From the NCBI GenBank assembly GCA_017163975.1, contig JAFFSR010000086.1:124001-188000 (forward strand): DNA of 64,000 nt. Direction: 5' to 3'. Positions 35,822 through 45,160 of the stretch are shown here, in pieces. A program made the position numbers and the translations under genes. This DNA comes from Anastatus disparis (lineage: Eukaryota > Arthropoda > Insecta > Hymenoptera > Eupelmidae). Under the pieces are notes generated by a model. That model worked only from the letters and a program-made list of their open reading frames with translations, ran no database searches and was not told the DNA's origin. The first letter of the stretch is position 1, and each line of letters starts with the position of its first letter.

Positions 35822-36131
35822 CTTATGGTTAAATATTTCATCACCTCGTATGAACATAATTTTTTTAAAGTAGAATAATACTGTGAATAAACAAATGATC
35901 ACAAGAAAATATTGAAAATTGTAAATAATAATGAAAAAGCGTTAGGCTGGAGATAAATAATGATTGTTTATTATCATTTATACATTTTTTAAATGTAGAT
36001 ACTGCAAATAACCGTAAATAACTCTAAATAAATCGAAGAATACAATTATTAGAAATAACTCAAAACAATTTTTATTTTAAGTCTTTTTACAACAAACTTT
36101 TTTTAATGAATAAATATATATACATATATAT

Positions 36132-36602
36132 GTGGGACATTTTTCACCAACTGGAAGAGCAGAAAAATAGAAATCTCTCGAACTCTAGGAATATATTTTT
36201 TTTGTTATTTAACAGATTCAAATAAATTCTCAAGGAAGCAATTTCTGAAGTGGCAAACAATGAGTAATTCCAATTACCATGTAATACATGTAAGAATCAA
36301 TAGAAAATTTCAAAATTTAGGTCTGTTAAAAATCATGCTAACTCACCTCTTCATTTACAACAAGAAGTATTCTTATGAACTTCTCTGTAAAACATCAGGA
36401 TTTTCAGGAAAAAAATCACAAAGCTGGTACTTTTCCAAAAATTTTGAAAAATTTCCAAATTTCAAGGGTCTATGGCTCTTGATTCTTCCAATCTGAATCC
36501 TTGAAAATTTTTTTACACATTTTGGGTAACAAACAGAATATATTCTCAGAGTTTCAGCGATTTTTATTTTTTTGCTCTTCCAGTTTGTATGAAATGTCCT
36601 AT
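36132..36602. mobile_element. Palindromic-end MITE (GGACATTT type), copy 1
   Basis: Left GTGGGACATTTTTCACC and complemented right TATAGGACATTTCATAC continue into about 75 bp of complementary ends (ACTGGAAGAGCAGAAAAATA). It is flanked by TA repeats. Partial copies of its interior lie at about 43070-43290 (inverted) and 43500-44820. Confidence 0.75.
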
Positions 36603-36866
36603 ATATATATATATATATATATATGAATGTATAATTGCTGAAAATAACCATTTTTTATCTTTGTATTATTTTTACAAATTTTATTATTATTTATTATATA
36701 ACAATTAATTCATAGCATTTTTCATAATTTCTTTTATTTTTCAGCTTTTAAAGTAAAAAGGCAGTAAATTAAATTAGTTAATATAAAAGCAATTATTTTG
36801 TGAATATCTTTGTAAAAGTTCATTGAAAATGAATTAGAATTCTCGAAAGAATTTTAATTTTTAATA

Positions 36867-37261
36867 ATGGTTCTGACTGAGGAAGAAAAATTGATTGTTA
36901 AAGGACAGGGATTGTATAGTGGAATTGCTTTCATGTTAACTGATATTCATATATTAGAATTTAATAATCTTTCAAACTGGTACACCTTTTTTAACATGCA
37001 ATTAACTTTAATCATTGAAAGACCACAACATATTAAATCAGTACCGATTGATGGAGAATTTATACAGTTATTATTTTCCGAAAATTTGGAAAAGTGTTAC
37101 CGGATTTGTGTGTATTATAATAATAAGGTAATTCATATATATGACAGTTCAAATCTTAAATATCTACCAGATAAGCATAAGATTTATATAAACAGATTAT
37201 TCCCAAACAAATCAGAATTGAGCATAGTATTCGAAACAGTACAATCACAAACAGATAATTA
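36867..37261 (+). pseudogene. Ulp1-like (C48) cysteine protease, N-terminal part
   Basis: C48 peptidases cut ubiquitin-like proteins such as SUMO, and related domains are carried by several transposon groups. ATG 36867 is preceded by an in-frame stop. Conserved features are LTDIHILEFNNL, EFIQLLFS, KVIHIYDSSN (the YDS strand with the catalytic Asp) and VFETVQSQTDNY. The strand that normally carries the catalytic His-Trp reads YRICVYYNN, so the His appears to be replaced by Tyr. A polypyrimidine tract ending in TTTTTCAG lies upstream at about 36745. The frame is cut at 37261 by the 5.6-kb transposon and resumes at 42899. Confidence 0.75.
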
Positions 37262-37320
37262 CACAGCCACACAAATAAAAAAAAATGTCAAAACCCACGG
37301 ACCAGACCATATATACCTTA

Positions 37321-37990
37321 TGTTTTTGAGGTCGCTGATTCCGAATCCGTGGTCCATTTGACCCCATTACCTCAGGGTCAAGGTCAGGTCAAGGTCAAAT
37401 TTACAAAATTAACGGCAACCAAGGTTTAACAGTATACATATATGTTTTTAAGGTCGCTGATTCCGAATCCGTGATCCATTTGACCCCATCACCTCAGGGT
37501 CAAGGTCAGGTCAAGGTCAAATTTACAAAATTAACGGCAACCAAGGTTTAACAGTATACATATATGTTTTTGAGGACGCTGATTCCGAATCCGTGGTCCA
37601 TTTGACCCCATCACCTCAGGGTCAAGGCCAGGTCAAGGTCAAATTTACAAAATTAACGGCAACCAAGGTTTAACAGTATACATATATGTTTTTGAGGTCG
37701 CTGATTCCGAATCCGTAGTCCATTTGACCCCATCACCTCAGGGTCAAGGTCAGGTCAAGGTCAAATTTACAAAATTAACGGCAACCAAGGTTTAACAGTA
37801 TACATATATGTTTTTGAGGTCGCTGATTCCGAATCCGTAGTCCATTTGACCCGATCACCTCAGGGTCAAGGTCAGGTCAAGGTCAAATTTACAAAATTAA
37901 CGGCAACCAAGGTTTAACAGTATACATATATGTTTTTGGGGTCGCCGAATCCGAATCCGTGGTCCGTTTGACTCCATCACCTCATAGTGA
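37321..37990 (+). repeat. 122-bp subterminal repeats, left (six units)
   Basis: The landmark GTCGCTGATTCC recurs every 122 bases (37331, 37453, 37575, 37697, 37819, 37941). The last unit is diverged. Each of the five good units carries GGGTCAAGGTCA then GGTCAAGGTCA, giving two TCAAGGTCA-type sites, one of them TCAAGGCCA in unit 3. TGACC(C/G) lies about 12 bases before GGGTCA. Confidence 0.95.
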
Positions 37991-38040
37991 AGGTTATTTG
38001 AAGGTGAAATCGACAAAATTCTTGTAAAACAAACCAAACT

Positions 38041-40290
38041 TCATGCCATTGATTTTTTCTTACTATACCTTACACGTTTCTTATCAAATGATCGGTGCAA
38101 AGGTTTCCTTTTACGTTTTTTCCCAGTAGTTTTACAATCTCTTTTCAACATCCAGCAGTAGTCGGCCAGCATACTAGCATCCCATCTACCTTGACAACGC
38201 TTCTCCATTACTTTAATGTCTTGGTGAAAACGCTCTCCCTGTTCTTCGCTATAATCGCCACAGTTTTCAGGAAAACTATCCAAGTGATTGTGCAAAAAAT
38301 GTAGTTTGTAATTCATTAGGCAACCCATATTCCCATAGTCCTCAATCATTTTAGATACAATTACTTTGTAATTTGGGCTTCTGCGATTACCCAAAAAGTT
38401 TTCAGTAACTTCCTTAAAGCTAAGCCATGCAGCTTTCTCAATGTTTGTCATGGAACTAATGAACTGGTCATCAGCCATCATTTTTCTAATTTCAGGACCG
38501 TCAAAAATACCTTTCTTCAATTTTGCATCTGATTTACTTGGAAATTTACTTTCCAAGTATTTGAAGCACTGGCTATCTTTATCTAAAGCTTTAACGAATT
38601 GTTTCATCACACCAAGTTTTATGTGTAATGGAGGAATGAGAACTCTTTTCGGATCAACCAATGGAGTAGCTATAACGTTACTCTTTCCGACTTCGAGAGA
38701 TTTTCTTTCAGGTTATCTATGATTTGTATAGTGCTTTGCACGGTCTCTACTATCCCATAAGCACAAGAAACATGTCGTCTTTGTAAATCCAGACTGCTGT
38801 CCTAACAATATTCCAAAAACTTTCAAATCACCACATATCCGCCATTTATGCTTATCATACTGAATATTTTGTATTATAATTTTGAGATTATCGTATGTTT
38901 CCTTCATTGTAGTGGAGTGCGCTATAGGAACTGAGGCATAGTGGTTGCTATTGTGTAGTAATACGGCTTTTAAACTTCTTTTTGATGAATCTATGAATAA
39001 TCTCCATTCTTCGTCTTTATACACATTAGGTTTAATTTCATTCATTAAGAGGAGGTCACGTATCTCCATCCTTTTCTAATCGAAGAATTAAGTTTTTGCA
39101 AAAACTAATAACTTTATCGAAAAATGAAGAGAAAGCCCCATCGCGTATTAAAAAAAGCTATATTTTCTTTAATAAAAAAAAATTAAGTTTATTGCTTCGT
39201 TCTCAAGAAAACTTTGAAAAACCAAATTGTCCAACCTAACCTCTATGTTTTAAGTTTTTCAAGGTTTTCTTGAAAACGAAGCGAGAAAATCAATTCTTTC
39301 TTATTAAAAAAAATATAGCTTTTTTTAATACGCGATGGGGCTTTCTCTTTATTTTTCGCTAAAATTATTAGTTTTCGTGAAAAAATCAGTTCGTCGATTA
39401 GAAAAGGACAGAAAAAGTCGACCTGCTCTTAAACCTTTTACGTCTTCACAATATACTATTTTATCACCATTATGATTCATTTCTTTAAAGTATGGTTCGA
39501 AACTTATGCTTCTTGTGCTGTAAAAAGATACTTTAGTAGATTTTGCCAACTGATTCATGTCTTTTAAAGCTGAAGCTAAATGTTCTGCTCCATCTTTAGG
39601 TAAGTTAAGCTCTCTAACTAGGTCGTTTAGTTTATCTTGAGTCCATAACTTTACGCTTTTGTCTTTTTGGCCCGCTGGAAGGAAAATATCGTCATCGTCA
39701 TCATCATCATCATCATTTTCAATTTCTTCATCACTATAGCTTTCATACGATTCATCTTTTAAGTCATTATTATTAATTCCACCCCCATCAATGCCGCCAC
39801 TGACTTCGTTATCTTCTTCATCATTTTTTTCATCGTTGGTATCTGATTCAATAGATAGCCTCTCAAGAAGATCGAGCTTTTCATCGCTTCCCGATTTTTC
39901 GATAGGTCTTTTTACAGAAATAACATCAGCATAATTCACTGTTGCTTTAATTTTACTATTAATTCCAATAATTTCGGTATTACAGAAGTAACAATCCTCT
40001 CTTCTATCTGGTTGATACCATTCCATTGGGCTATTAAATTTAACTTTGTCATCTTTTTTTGTTTTATTCCACTTACAAAGCATTTGACGACATTGTTCGC
40101 AGATACTACATGGAGTCCACTTTTCTATAACTACATCAGTTTCTAATTTGAAGCAAGTTTTGTAAATTTTTCTGAGATTCTCATCGAAATGTCTTCGAGA
40201 TTTTTGCGGAGTGAATACTCCGCAGACAAAACAAAAAAGATTAGAATTTTTTGTGCAAATATGCCCTTAAGATGTAGAAGGTAAATTTTC
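38041..40290 (-). pseudogene. Transposase-like gene, left copy (longer), interrupted
   Basis: Reads leftward. The N-terminal part, from about 40266, has paired cysteines (FCFVCG, CSICEQC, DCYFC) like a zinc-binding domain. An acidic run (about ten Asp) precedes IFLPAGQKDKSVKLW. After the MITE at 39049-39428 comes the conserved core: WRICGDLKVFGILLGQQSGF, CFLCLWDSRDRAKHY, PPLHIKLGVMKQFVKALDKD, NFLGNRRSPNYKVIV, LHFLHNHLDSFPENCGDYSE, GERFHQDIKVMEKRCQGRWD, and a basic tail. This matches a widespread, poorly characterised invertebrate protein family as I remember it. D (GDLK), H (PPLH) and E (SEEQGERFH) are possible catalytic residues, by inference. Lesions are the MITE insertion and an in-frame TAA near 38714 where the other copy has Trp. 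Confidence 0.75.
39049..39428. mobile_element. TTAA-flanked palindromic MITE, family A, copy 2
   Basis: TTAA at 39045-39048 and 39429-39432. Ends GAGGAGGTCACGTATCTCC and, complemented, GAGCAGGTCGACTTTTTCTG. The other transposase copy has the empty site (near 41233-41236: GGTTTAATGAATG) with one TTAA, so the insertion and its duplication are exact. Confidence 0.95.
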
Positions 40291-40910
40291 CATGATTTTC
40301 AGTATAACCCCGCACGTTAGGGATCCTGGTCCGATCGCAGGTGAGTCCACTGTCCCGGAGGTGATAACTCTTATACCTCTCCGGGGCTAAGTATAAGAGC
40401 TTTCCGACTTTGACGAGGACAGTGTCAACTCGTCGTCGGACACACTACAGCTTCATCCTCACACCCTAACATCCCCCTGCGAGGCAGTGCGCTTCCACTG
40501 GCATCGTTACCCCAACAAACTTATGAGCGGATCATTCCACACATCCCCGTTTGGGGCAGTGTCACCGTCACAGTTTTTGTCGAGGAAGCAGGTGAAGGCT
40601 ACGTTGACGAAAAGAATTCATGTTTAATTTTTTCTTATTCATTTAACCGTACATTTGTACAATTAGAAAATGCATGCTTACTTTCTACACAATTCTTCAC
40701 GTATATCACAGAACACTCTTATGCAATTTGAAATTGTATAATGTACGATCTCACAAATAAGAGAAAATTAAATATGATCTTTTGTTCTTCAAAGTAGCCT
40801 TGTATTAAAATGAAATTAATCAATATTGTACTAAAATTCGCAGATACCGTGGTTTAGGTTTGTTTTGCATGAATCTAGTACATTTCACCTTGAAATTACC
40901 TTTACTCAAT
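40291..40910. other. Spacer of the palindromic transposon with a GC-rich block
   Basis: About 40300-40610 is GC-rich, unlike the rest of the element, and has no ORF. Within it CCGGAGGT (40355-40362) can pair with ACCTCTCCGG (40375-40384), and CTCTTAT in that loop (40368-40374) can pair with ATAAGAG (40393-40399), an interleaved H-type pseudoknot arrangement. Its origin is unknown. It may be promoter/5' sequence shared by the two diverging genes or a separate small insertion. Confidence 0.5.
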
Positions 40911-42232
40911 GTAGCGAGTCCTATGAAAGTGATAGTAATGAAGAAACTGCAGATGATGATGATGATGACGATGACGATATTTTCCTTCCAGCGGGCCAAA
41001 AAGACAAAAGCGTAAAGTTATGGACTCAAGATAAACTAATCGACCTAGTTAGAGAGCTTAACTTACCTAAAGATGGAGCAGAACATTTAGCTTAAGCTTT
41101 GAAAGGCATGAATCAGTTGGCAAAATCTACTAAAGTATCTTTTTACAGAACAAGAAGCAAAAGTTTCGAACCATACTTTGAAGAAATGAATCATAATGGT
41201 GATAAAATAGTATATTGTAAAGACGTAAAAGGTTTAATGAATGAAATTAAACCTGATGTGTATAAAGACGAAGAATGGAGATTGTTCATAGATTCATCAA
41301 AAAGAAGTTTAAAAGCCGTATTACTACACAATAGCAACCACTATGCCTCAGTTCCTATAGCGCACTCCATTACAATGAAGGAAACATACGATAATCTCAA
41401 AATTATAATACAAAATATTCAGTATGATAAGCAAAAATGGCGGATATGTGGTGATTTGAAAGTTTCTGGAATATTGTTAGGACAGCAGTCTGGATTTACA
41501 AAGACGCCACGTTTCTTGTGCTTATGGGATAGTAGAGACCGTGCAAAGCACTATACAAATCATAAATGGCCTGAAAGAAAATCTCTCGAAGTCGGAAAGA
41601 GTAACGTTATAGCTACTCCATTGGTTGATCCGAAAAGAGTTCTCATTCCTCCATTACACATAAGACTTGGTGTGATGAAACAATTCGTTAAAGCTTTAGA
41701 TAAAGATAGCCAGTGCTTCAAATACTTGGAAAGTAAATTTCCAAGTAAATCAGATGCAAAATTGAAGGAAGGTATTTTTGACGGTCCTGAAATTAAAAAA
41801 ATGATGGCTGATGACCAGTTCATTAGTTCCATGACAAACATTGAGAAAGCTGCATGGCTTAGCTTTAAGGAAGTTACTGAAAACTTTTTGGGTAATCGCA
41901 GAAGCCCAAATTACAAAGTAATTGTATCTAAAATGGTTGATAACTATGGGAATATGGGTTGCCTAATGAATTACAAACTACATTTTCTGCACAATCACTT
42001 GGATAGTTTTCCTGAAAACTGTGGCGATTATAGCGAAGAACAGGGAGAGCGTTTTCACCAAGACATTAAAGTAATGGAGAAGCGTTGTCAAGGTAGATGG
42101 GATGCTAGTATGCTGGCCGACTACTGCTGGATGTTGAAAAGAGATTGTAAAACTACTGGGAAAAAACGTAAAAGGAAACCTTTGCACCGATCATTTGATG
42201 AGAAACGTGTAAGGTATAGTAAGAAAAAATAA
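40905..42232 (+). pseudogene. Transposase-like gene, right copy (N-truncated)
   Basis: Reads rightward. It is nearly identical to the left copy from the acidic run onward but lacks the cysteine-rich N-terminus. An in-frame TAA at about 41093 (TCA in the left copy) splits it, after which 41099-42232 is open for 377 codons to the basic tail (KKRKRKPLHRSF). The conserved blocks WRICGDLKVSGILLGQQSGF, CLWDSRDRAKHY, PPLHIRLGVMKQF and EEQGERFHQDI are intact, and no MITE interrupts it. The two copies carry different lesions. Confidence 0.75.
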
Positions 42233-42279
42233 ATGGCATGAAGTTTGGTTTGTTTTACAAGAATCTTGTCGATTTTACC

Positions 42280-42845
42280 TTCAAATAACCTTCACTATGA
42301 GGTGATGGAGTCAAACGGACCACGGATTCGGATTCGGCGACCCCAAAAACATATATGTATACTGTTAAACCTTGGTTGCCGTTAATTTTGTAAATTTGAC
42401 CTTGACCTGACCTTGACCCTGAGGTGATGGGGTCAAATAAACTACGGATTCGGAATCAGCGACCTCAAAAACATATATGTATACTGTTAAACCTTGGTTG
42501 CCGTTAATTTTGTAAATTTGACCTTGACCTGACCTTGACCCTGAGGTGATGGGGTCAAATGGACCACGGATTCGGAATCAGCGACCTCAAAAACTTATAT
42601 GTATACTGTTAAACCTTGGTTGCCGTTAATTTTGTAAATTTGACCTTGACCTGACCTTGACCCTGAGGTGATGGGGTCAAATGGACCACGGATTCGGAAT
42701 CAGCGACCTCAAAAACATATATGTATACTGTTAAACCTTGGTTGCCGTTAATTTTGTAAATTTGACCTTGACCTGACCTTGACCCTGAGGTGATGGGGTC
42801 AAATGGACCACGGATTCGGAATCAGCGACCTCAAAAACATAAGGT
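42280..42845 (-). repeat. 122-bp subterminal repeats, right (five units)
   Basis: Inverted counterpart of the left array. AGCGACC/GGCGACC landmarks lie at 42336, 42458, 42580, 42702 and 42824. Four units carry TGACCTTGACCTGACCTTGA, each holding two TCAAGGTCA sites on the minus strand. Confidence 0.95.
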
Positions 42846-42898
42846 ATATATGGTCTGGTCCGTGGGTTTTGACATTTTTTTTTTGTGTGGCTGTGTTA

Positions 42899-43060
42899 TG
42901 ATTGTGGCATTTTTGCAATTGTTTTTGCTATTGCAATACTTAATAATTTAGGTCCATGTTGTTTAAAATACAACGTTTCTCCAATGAGATTACGTTTATC
43001 AAGTATTTTTAGAACGCAACAAATAAGAATGTTTCCAGTTTTGCAAAATTATAATAATGC
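42899..43060 (+). pseudogene. Ulp1-like (C48) protease, C-terminal part
   Basis: Continues 36867-37261 after the inserted transposon. It starts with the catalytic-cysteine motif YDCGIFAIVFAIAILNN, followed by YNVSPMRLRLSSIF and RMFPVLQNYNN. These are the usual C48 features after the catalytic Cys. The reading runs into MITE-derived sequence near 43065, so the true end is lost or lies there. Confidence 0.75.
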
Positions 43061-43069
43061 GATTTTTTT

Positions 43070-43720
43070 TCTGAAAATCCTGATGTTTTACAGAGAAATC
43101 CATAAGAATACTTCTTGTTGTAAATGAAGAGGAAAGTTAGCATGATTCTTTACAGACCTAAATTTTGAAGTTTTCTATTGGTTCTTATATGTATTACATG
43201 GTAATTAGAATTACTCATTGTTTGCCACTTCAGAAGTTGCTTTTCGAGGGCTTACTTTCTTCTATTTTTCATTAACTTCAGAATAAATTTTCGATTGTGT
43301 AAGAAAGAGCCACCAATAAGGAGTTATGACAGTTTGAAATACATATTTTAATGTACCATTTATTTTTTACATTGAATATAAATGTATATTTTCATCTATG
43401 ATTAATTTTTATATTGAAAATAAATTATACATGAAAATATATTCTTTAAACTGTCATAACTCCTTATTGTTGGCTCTGACTTACATCATAAAAAATTCAT
43501 TTTAAAGTTCATGTAAAATAGAAAAAAATAAGCTTGCGAAAAGAAATTTCTGAAGTGGCGAACCATGAGTAATTTCAATTACCATGTAATACATATAAGA
43601 ACCAATAGAAAACTTCAAAATTCAGGTTCTGTCAAGAATCATGCTTACTCTGCTCTTTATTTACAACAAGAAGTATTCTTATGAATCTCTCTCTAAAATA
43701 TCAATATTTTTAGGAAAAAA
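43070..43720. repeat. Palindrome made of inverted MITE pieces around a small MITE
   Basis: 43070-43290 and 43500-43720 are reverse complements and match the interior of the MITE at 36132-36602. Between them, 43298-43485 is itself palindromic (AGAGCCACCAATAAGGAGTT and AACTCCTTATTGTTGGCTCT). Confidence 0.75.
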
Positions 43721-43823
43721 AAAATTAAGTTATGACTTTTTTAAAAATTTTGAAAATTTTTCTAATATCAAGGATCTATATCTCTTGATCCATTCAATCT
43801 AAATCTTTGAAAATTTATTTATA

Positions 43824-44725
43824 GTCTAGGCGCCCAGAAGGTTTCGTATGAAGTTAGAGGTCCCACCTAGCAAGTAGGTGATTGATAAGTATTTTGAGCT
43901 GCTGAATCCGAATTTGCAACTTGCTTTTCGCGCAAGTGGTCGAGTAATAAGTCGAGTCAGAAGTGATTTTATTAGAAAAGGATGAGATTACTTACCTTAT
44001 AATAAAAGAATTTTTAATAAGGAAAGCGATCGCTACATTGCACACATATGTTGTATTGCAAGGAGTTGGCGCTACAGCTTAAATTTGCGATATCTCAGGT
44101 TCTACTTACTTAAATTTGAAAAACCGGACAGATTCTTAAATAAGATAAAATTTCCTATCATTCTATATTAAAAATATAGAAGTATTTTGTTTGCTAACCT
44201 ATATTATTTCGTTATAAACAAACACAATTCTGAAAAATTAAAAATTTTTTCTGCTTCAAATCATTCTAGCTTATTTATCAACATTTGAAAATAATATATA
44301 ACAATTTATTATTAAAGCTGAGACTCTGACATTTTTCAAACACATGTTGAACTTCAGAAAATATCAATTAGTTGTCGAGTTATAAGGTTTTTTACCAGGG
44401 CGTTCCGTGCTAGCGCTACGTCTCTATGTTTTTTTGAAATATATTTGCCATATCTCTGGTTCCAATTATCGAATCGAAATGCAACGAAAACAATTTTTTT
44501 TGTTTTTTTTATTAAAGAACAAATTTTTGCAGAGAAAATTACTGCATCTATTGTAGTTCATAAACTATAGTCATTTAAACAATTAATTTAATTATAACAA
44601 ATTACTCAACCACTTGCGCGAAAAGCAAGTTGCAAATTCAAATTCAGCGGCTCGAAATACATATAAATCACCTGCTTGCTTGGTGGGACCTCTAACTTCA
44701 TACGAAACCTGCTGGGCGCCTAGAC
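43824..44725. mobile_element. Palindromic-end MITE, GTCTAGGCGCCCAG type, TA target
   Basis: The terminal repeats are about 125 bp (GTCTAGGCGCCCAG, then AGGTTTCGTATGAAGTTAGA), flanked by TA at 43822-43823 and 44726-44727. It is inserted in a second copy of the GGACATTT-type MITE, whose sequence resumes at 44728 with TTACATC, as in copy 1. The open frames at 44592-44867 lie in the arms and are not genes. Confidence 0.85.
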
Positions 44726-44840
44726 TATTACATCTTTTGAATAGCAAAAAGAATATATTCTTAGAGTTCCGGAGATTTTTATTTTTCTGCTTTTCCACTC
44801 TTGGTGTGAAATGTCCCATATATATATATATATATATATA

Positions 44841-45109
44841 CTGGGTGATTGGATAACATCGATACATACTTATATCATTGGATCCAGCGCAATAAGCTGA
44901 CTCCGAAAAAAATGATAAGAATTTTTTTTAATTTTTCCAATATATTGCCAATATATTGGCGATCTTGGAGAAAATTTTACCAACACATTGCGAATATATT
45001 GGCGATATATTGGTAAAATTAAAAAAAAATTTTATATTGTTCTTTTTTGGGATCAGCGCATTGTGCTGAATCCAACGATATAAATATATACCAATGTTAT
45101 CCAATCACC

Positions 45110-45112
<3 letters not shown>
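44841..45112. mobile_element. Palindromic MITE with mariner-like ends, TA target
   Basis: Ends CTGGGTGATTGGATAACAT and, complemented, CAGGGTGATTGGATAACAT, flanked by TA within TA repeats. The complementary arms are about 70-100 bp long and there is no ORF. The centre has repeats of CAATATATTGGCGAT. Confidence 0.82.

Positions 45113-45157
<45 letters not shown>

Positions 45158-45160
<3 letters not shown>

Larger units (their letters stand above)
30487..36125 (+). repeat. Left arm of the giant inverted repeat
   Basis: Complementary to 46625-53734 throughout, apart from insertions. The terminal motif around CGAGCGACGTTAGGAGCGAG (complement) recurs inside the arm near 31440. Arm-specific extras are the TTAA MITEs at 33899-34286 and 35127-35507, about 310 bp at 33185-33495 and about 80 bp near 34495. 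The open frame at 30801-31082 (minus) is hydrophobic, is not kept in the other copies and is not called a gene. Confidence 0.88.
37262..42895. mobile_element. Palindromic DNA transposon with two diverging transposase-like genes
   Basis: Ends CACAGCCACACAAATAAAAA and the near-complement at 42876-42895 (TTTTTTTGTGTGGCTGTG) are flanked by TTA at 37259-37261 and 42896-42898. Removing the element and one TTA rejoins the C48 reading frame exactly (QTDNY + DCGIFAI). The arms (about 37262-39740 and 40915-42895) contain subterminal 122-bp repeats and the C-terminal two thirds of the same gene, pointing outward. CACAG ends with a 3-bp duplication would fit the CMC/EnSpm-like group, but this assignment is inference. 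Confidence 0.85.

Noticed and set aside
37321..37990. CRISPR-like regular repeats
   Set aside because: The 122-bp units are tandem without unique spacers and lie in a eukaryotic transposon.
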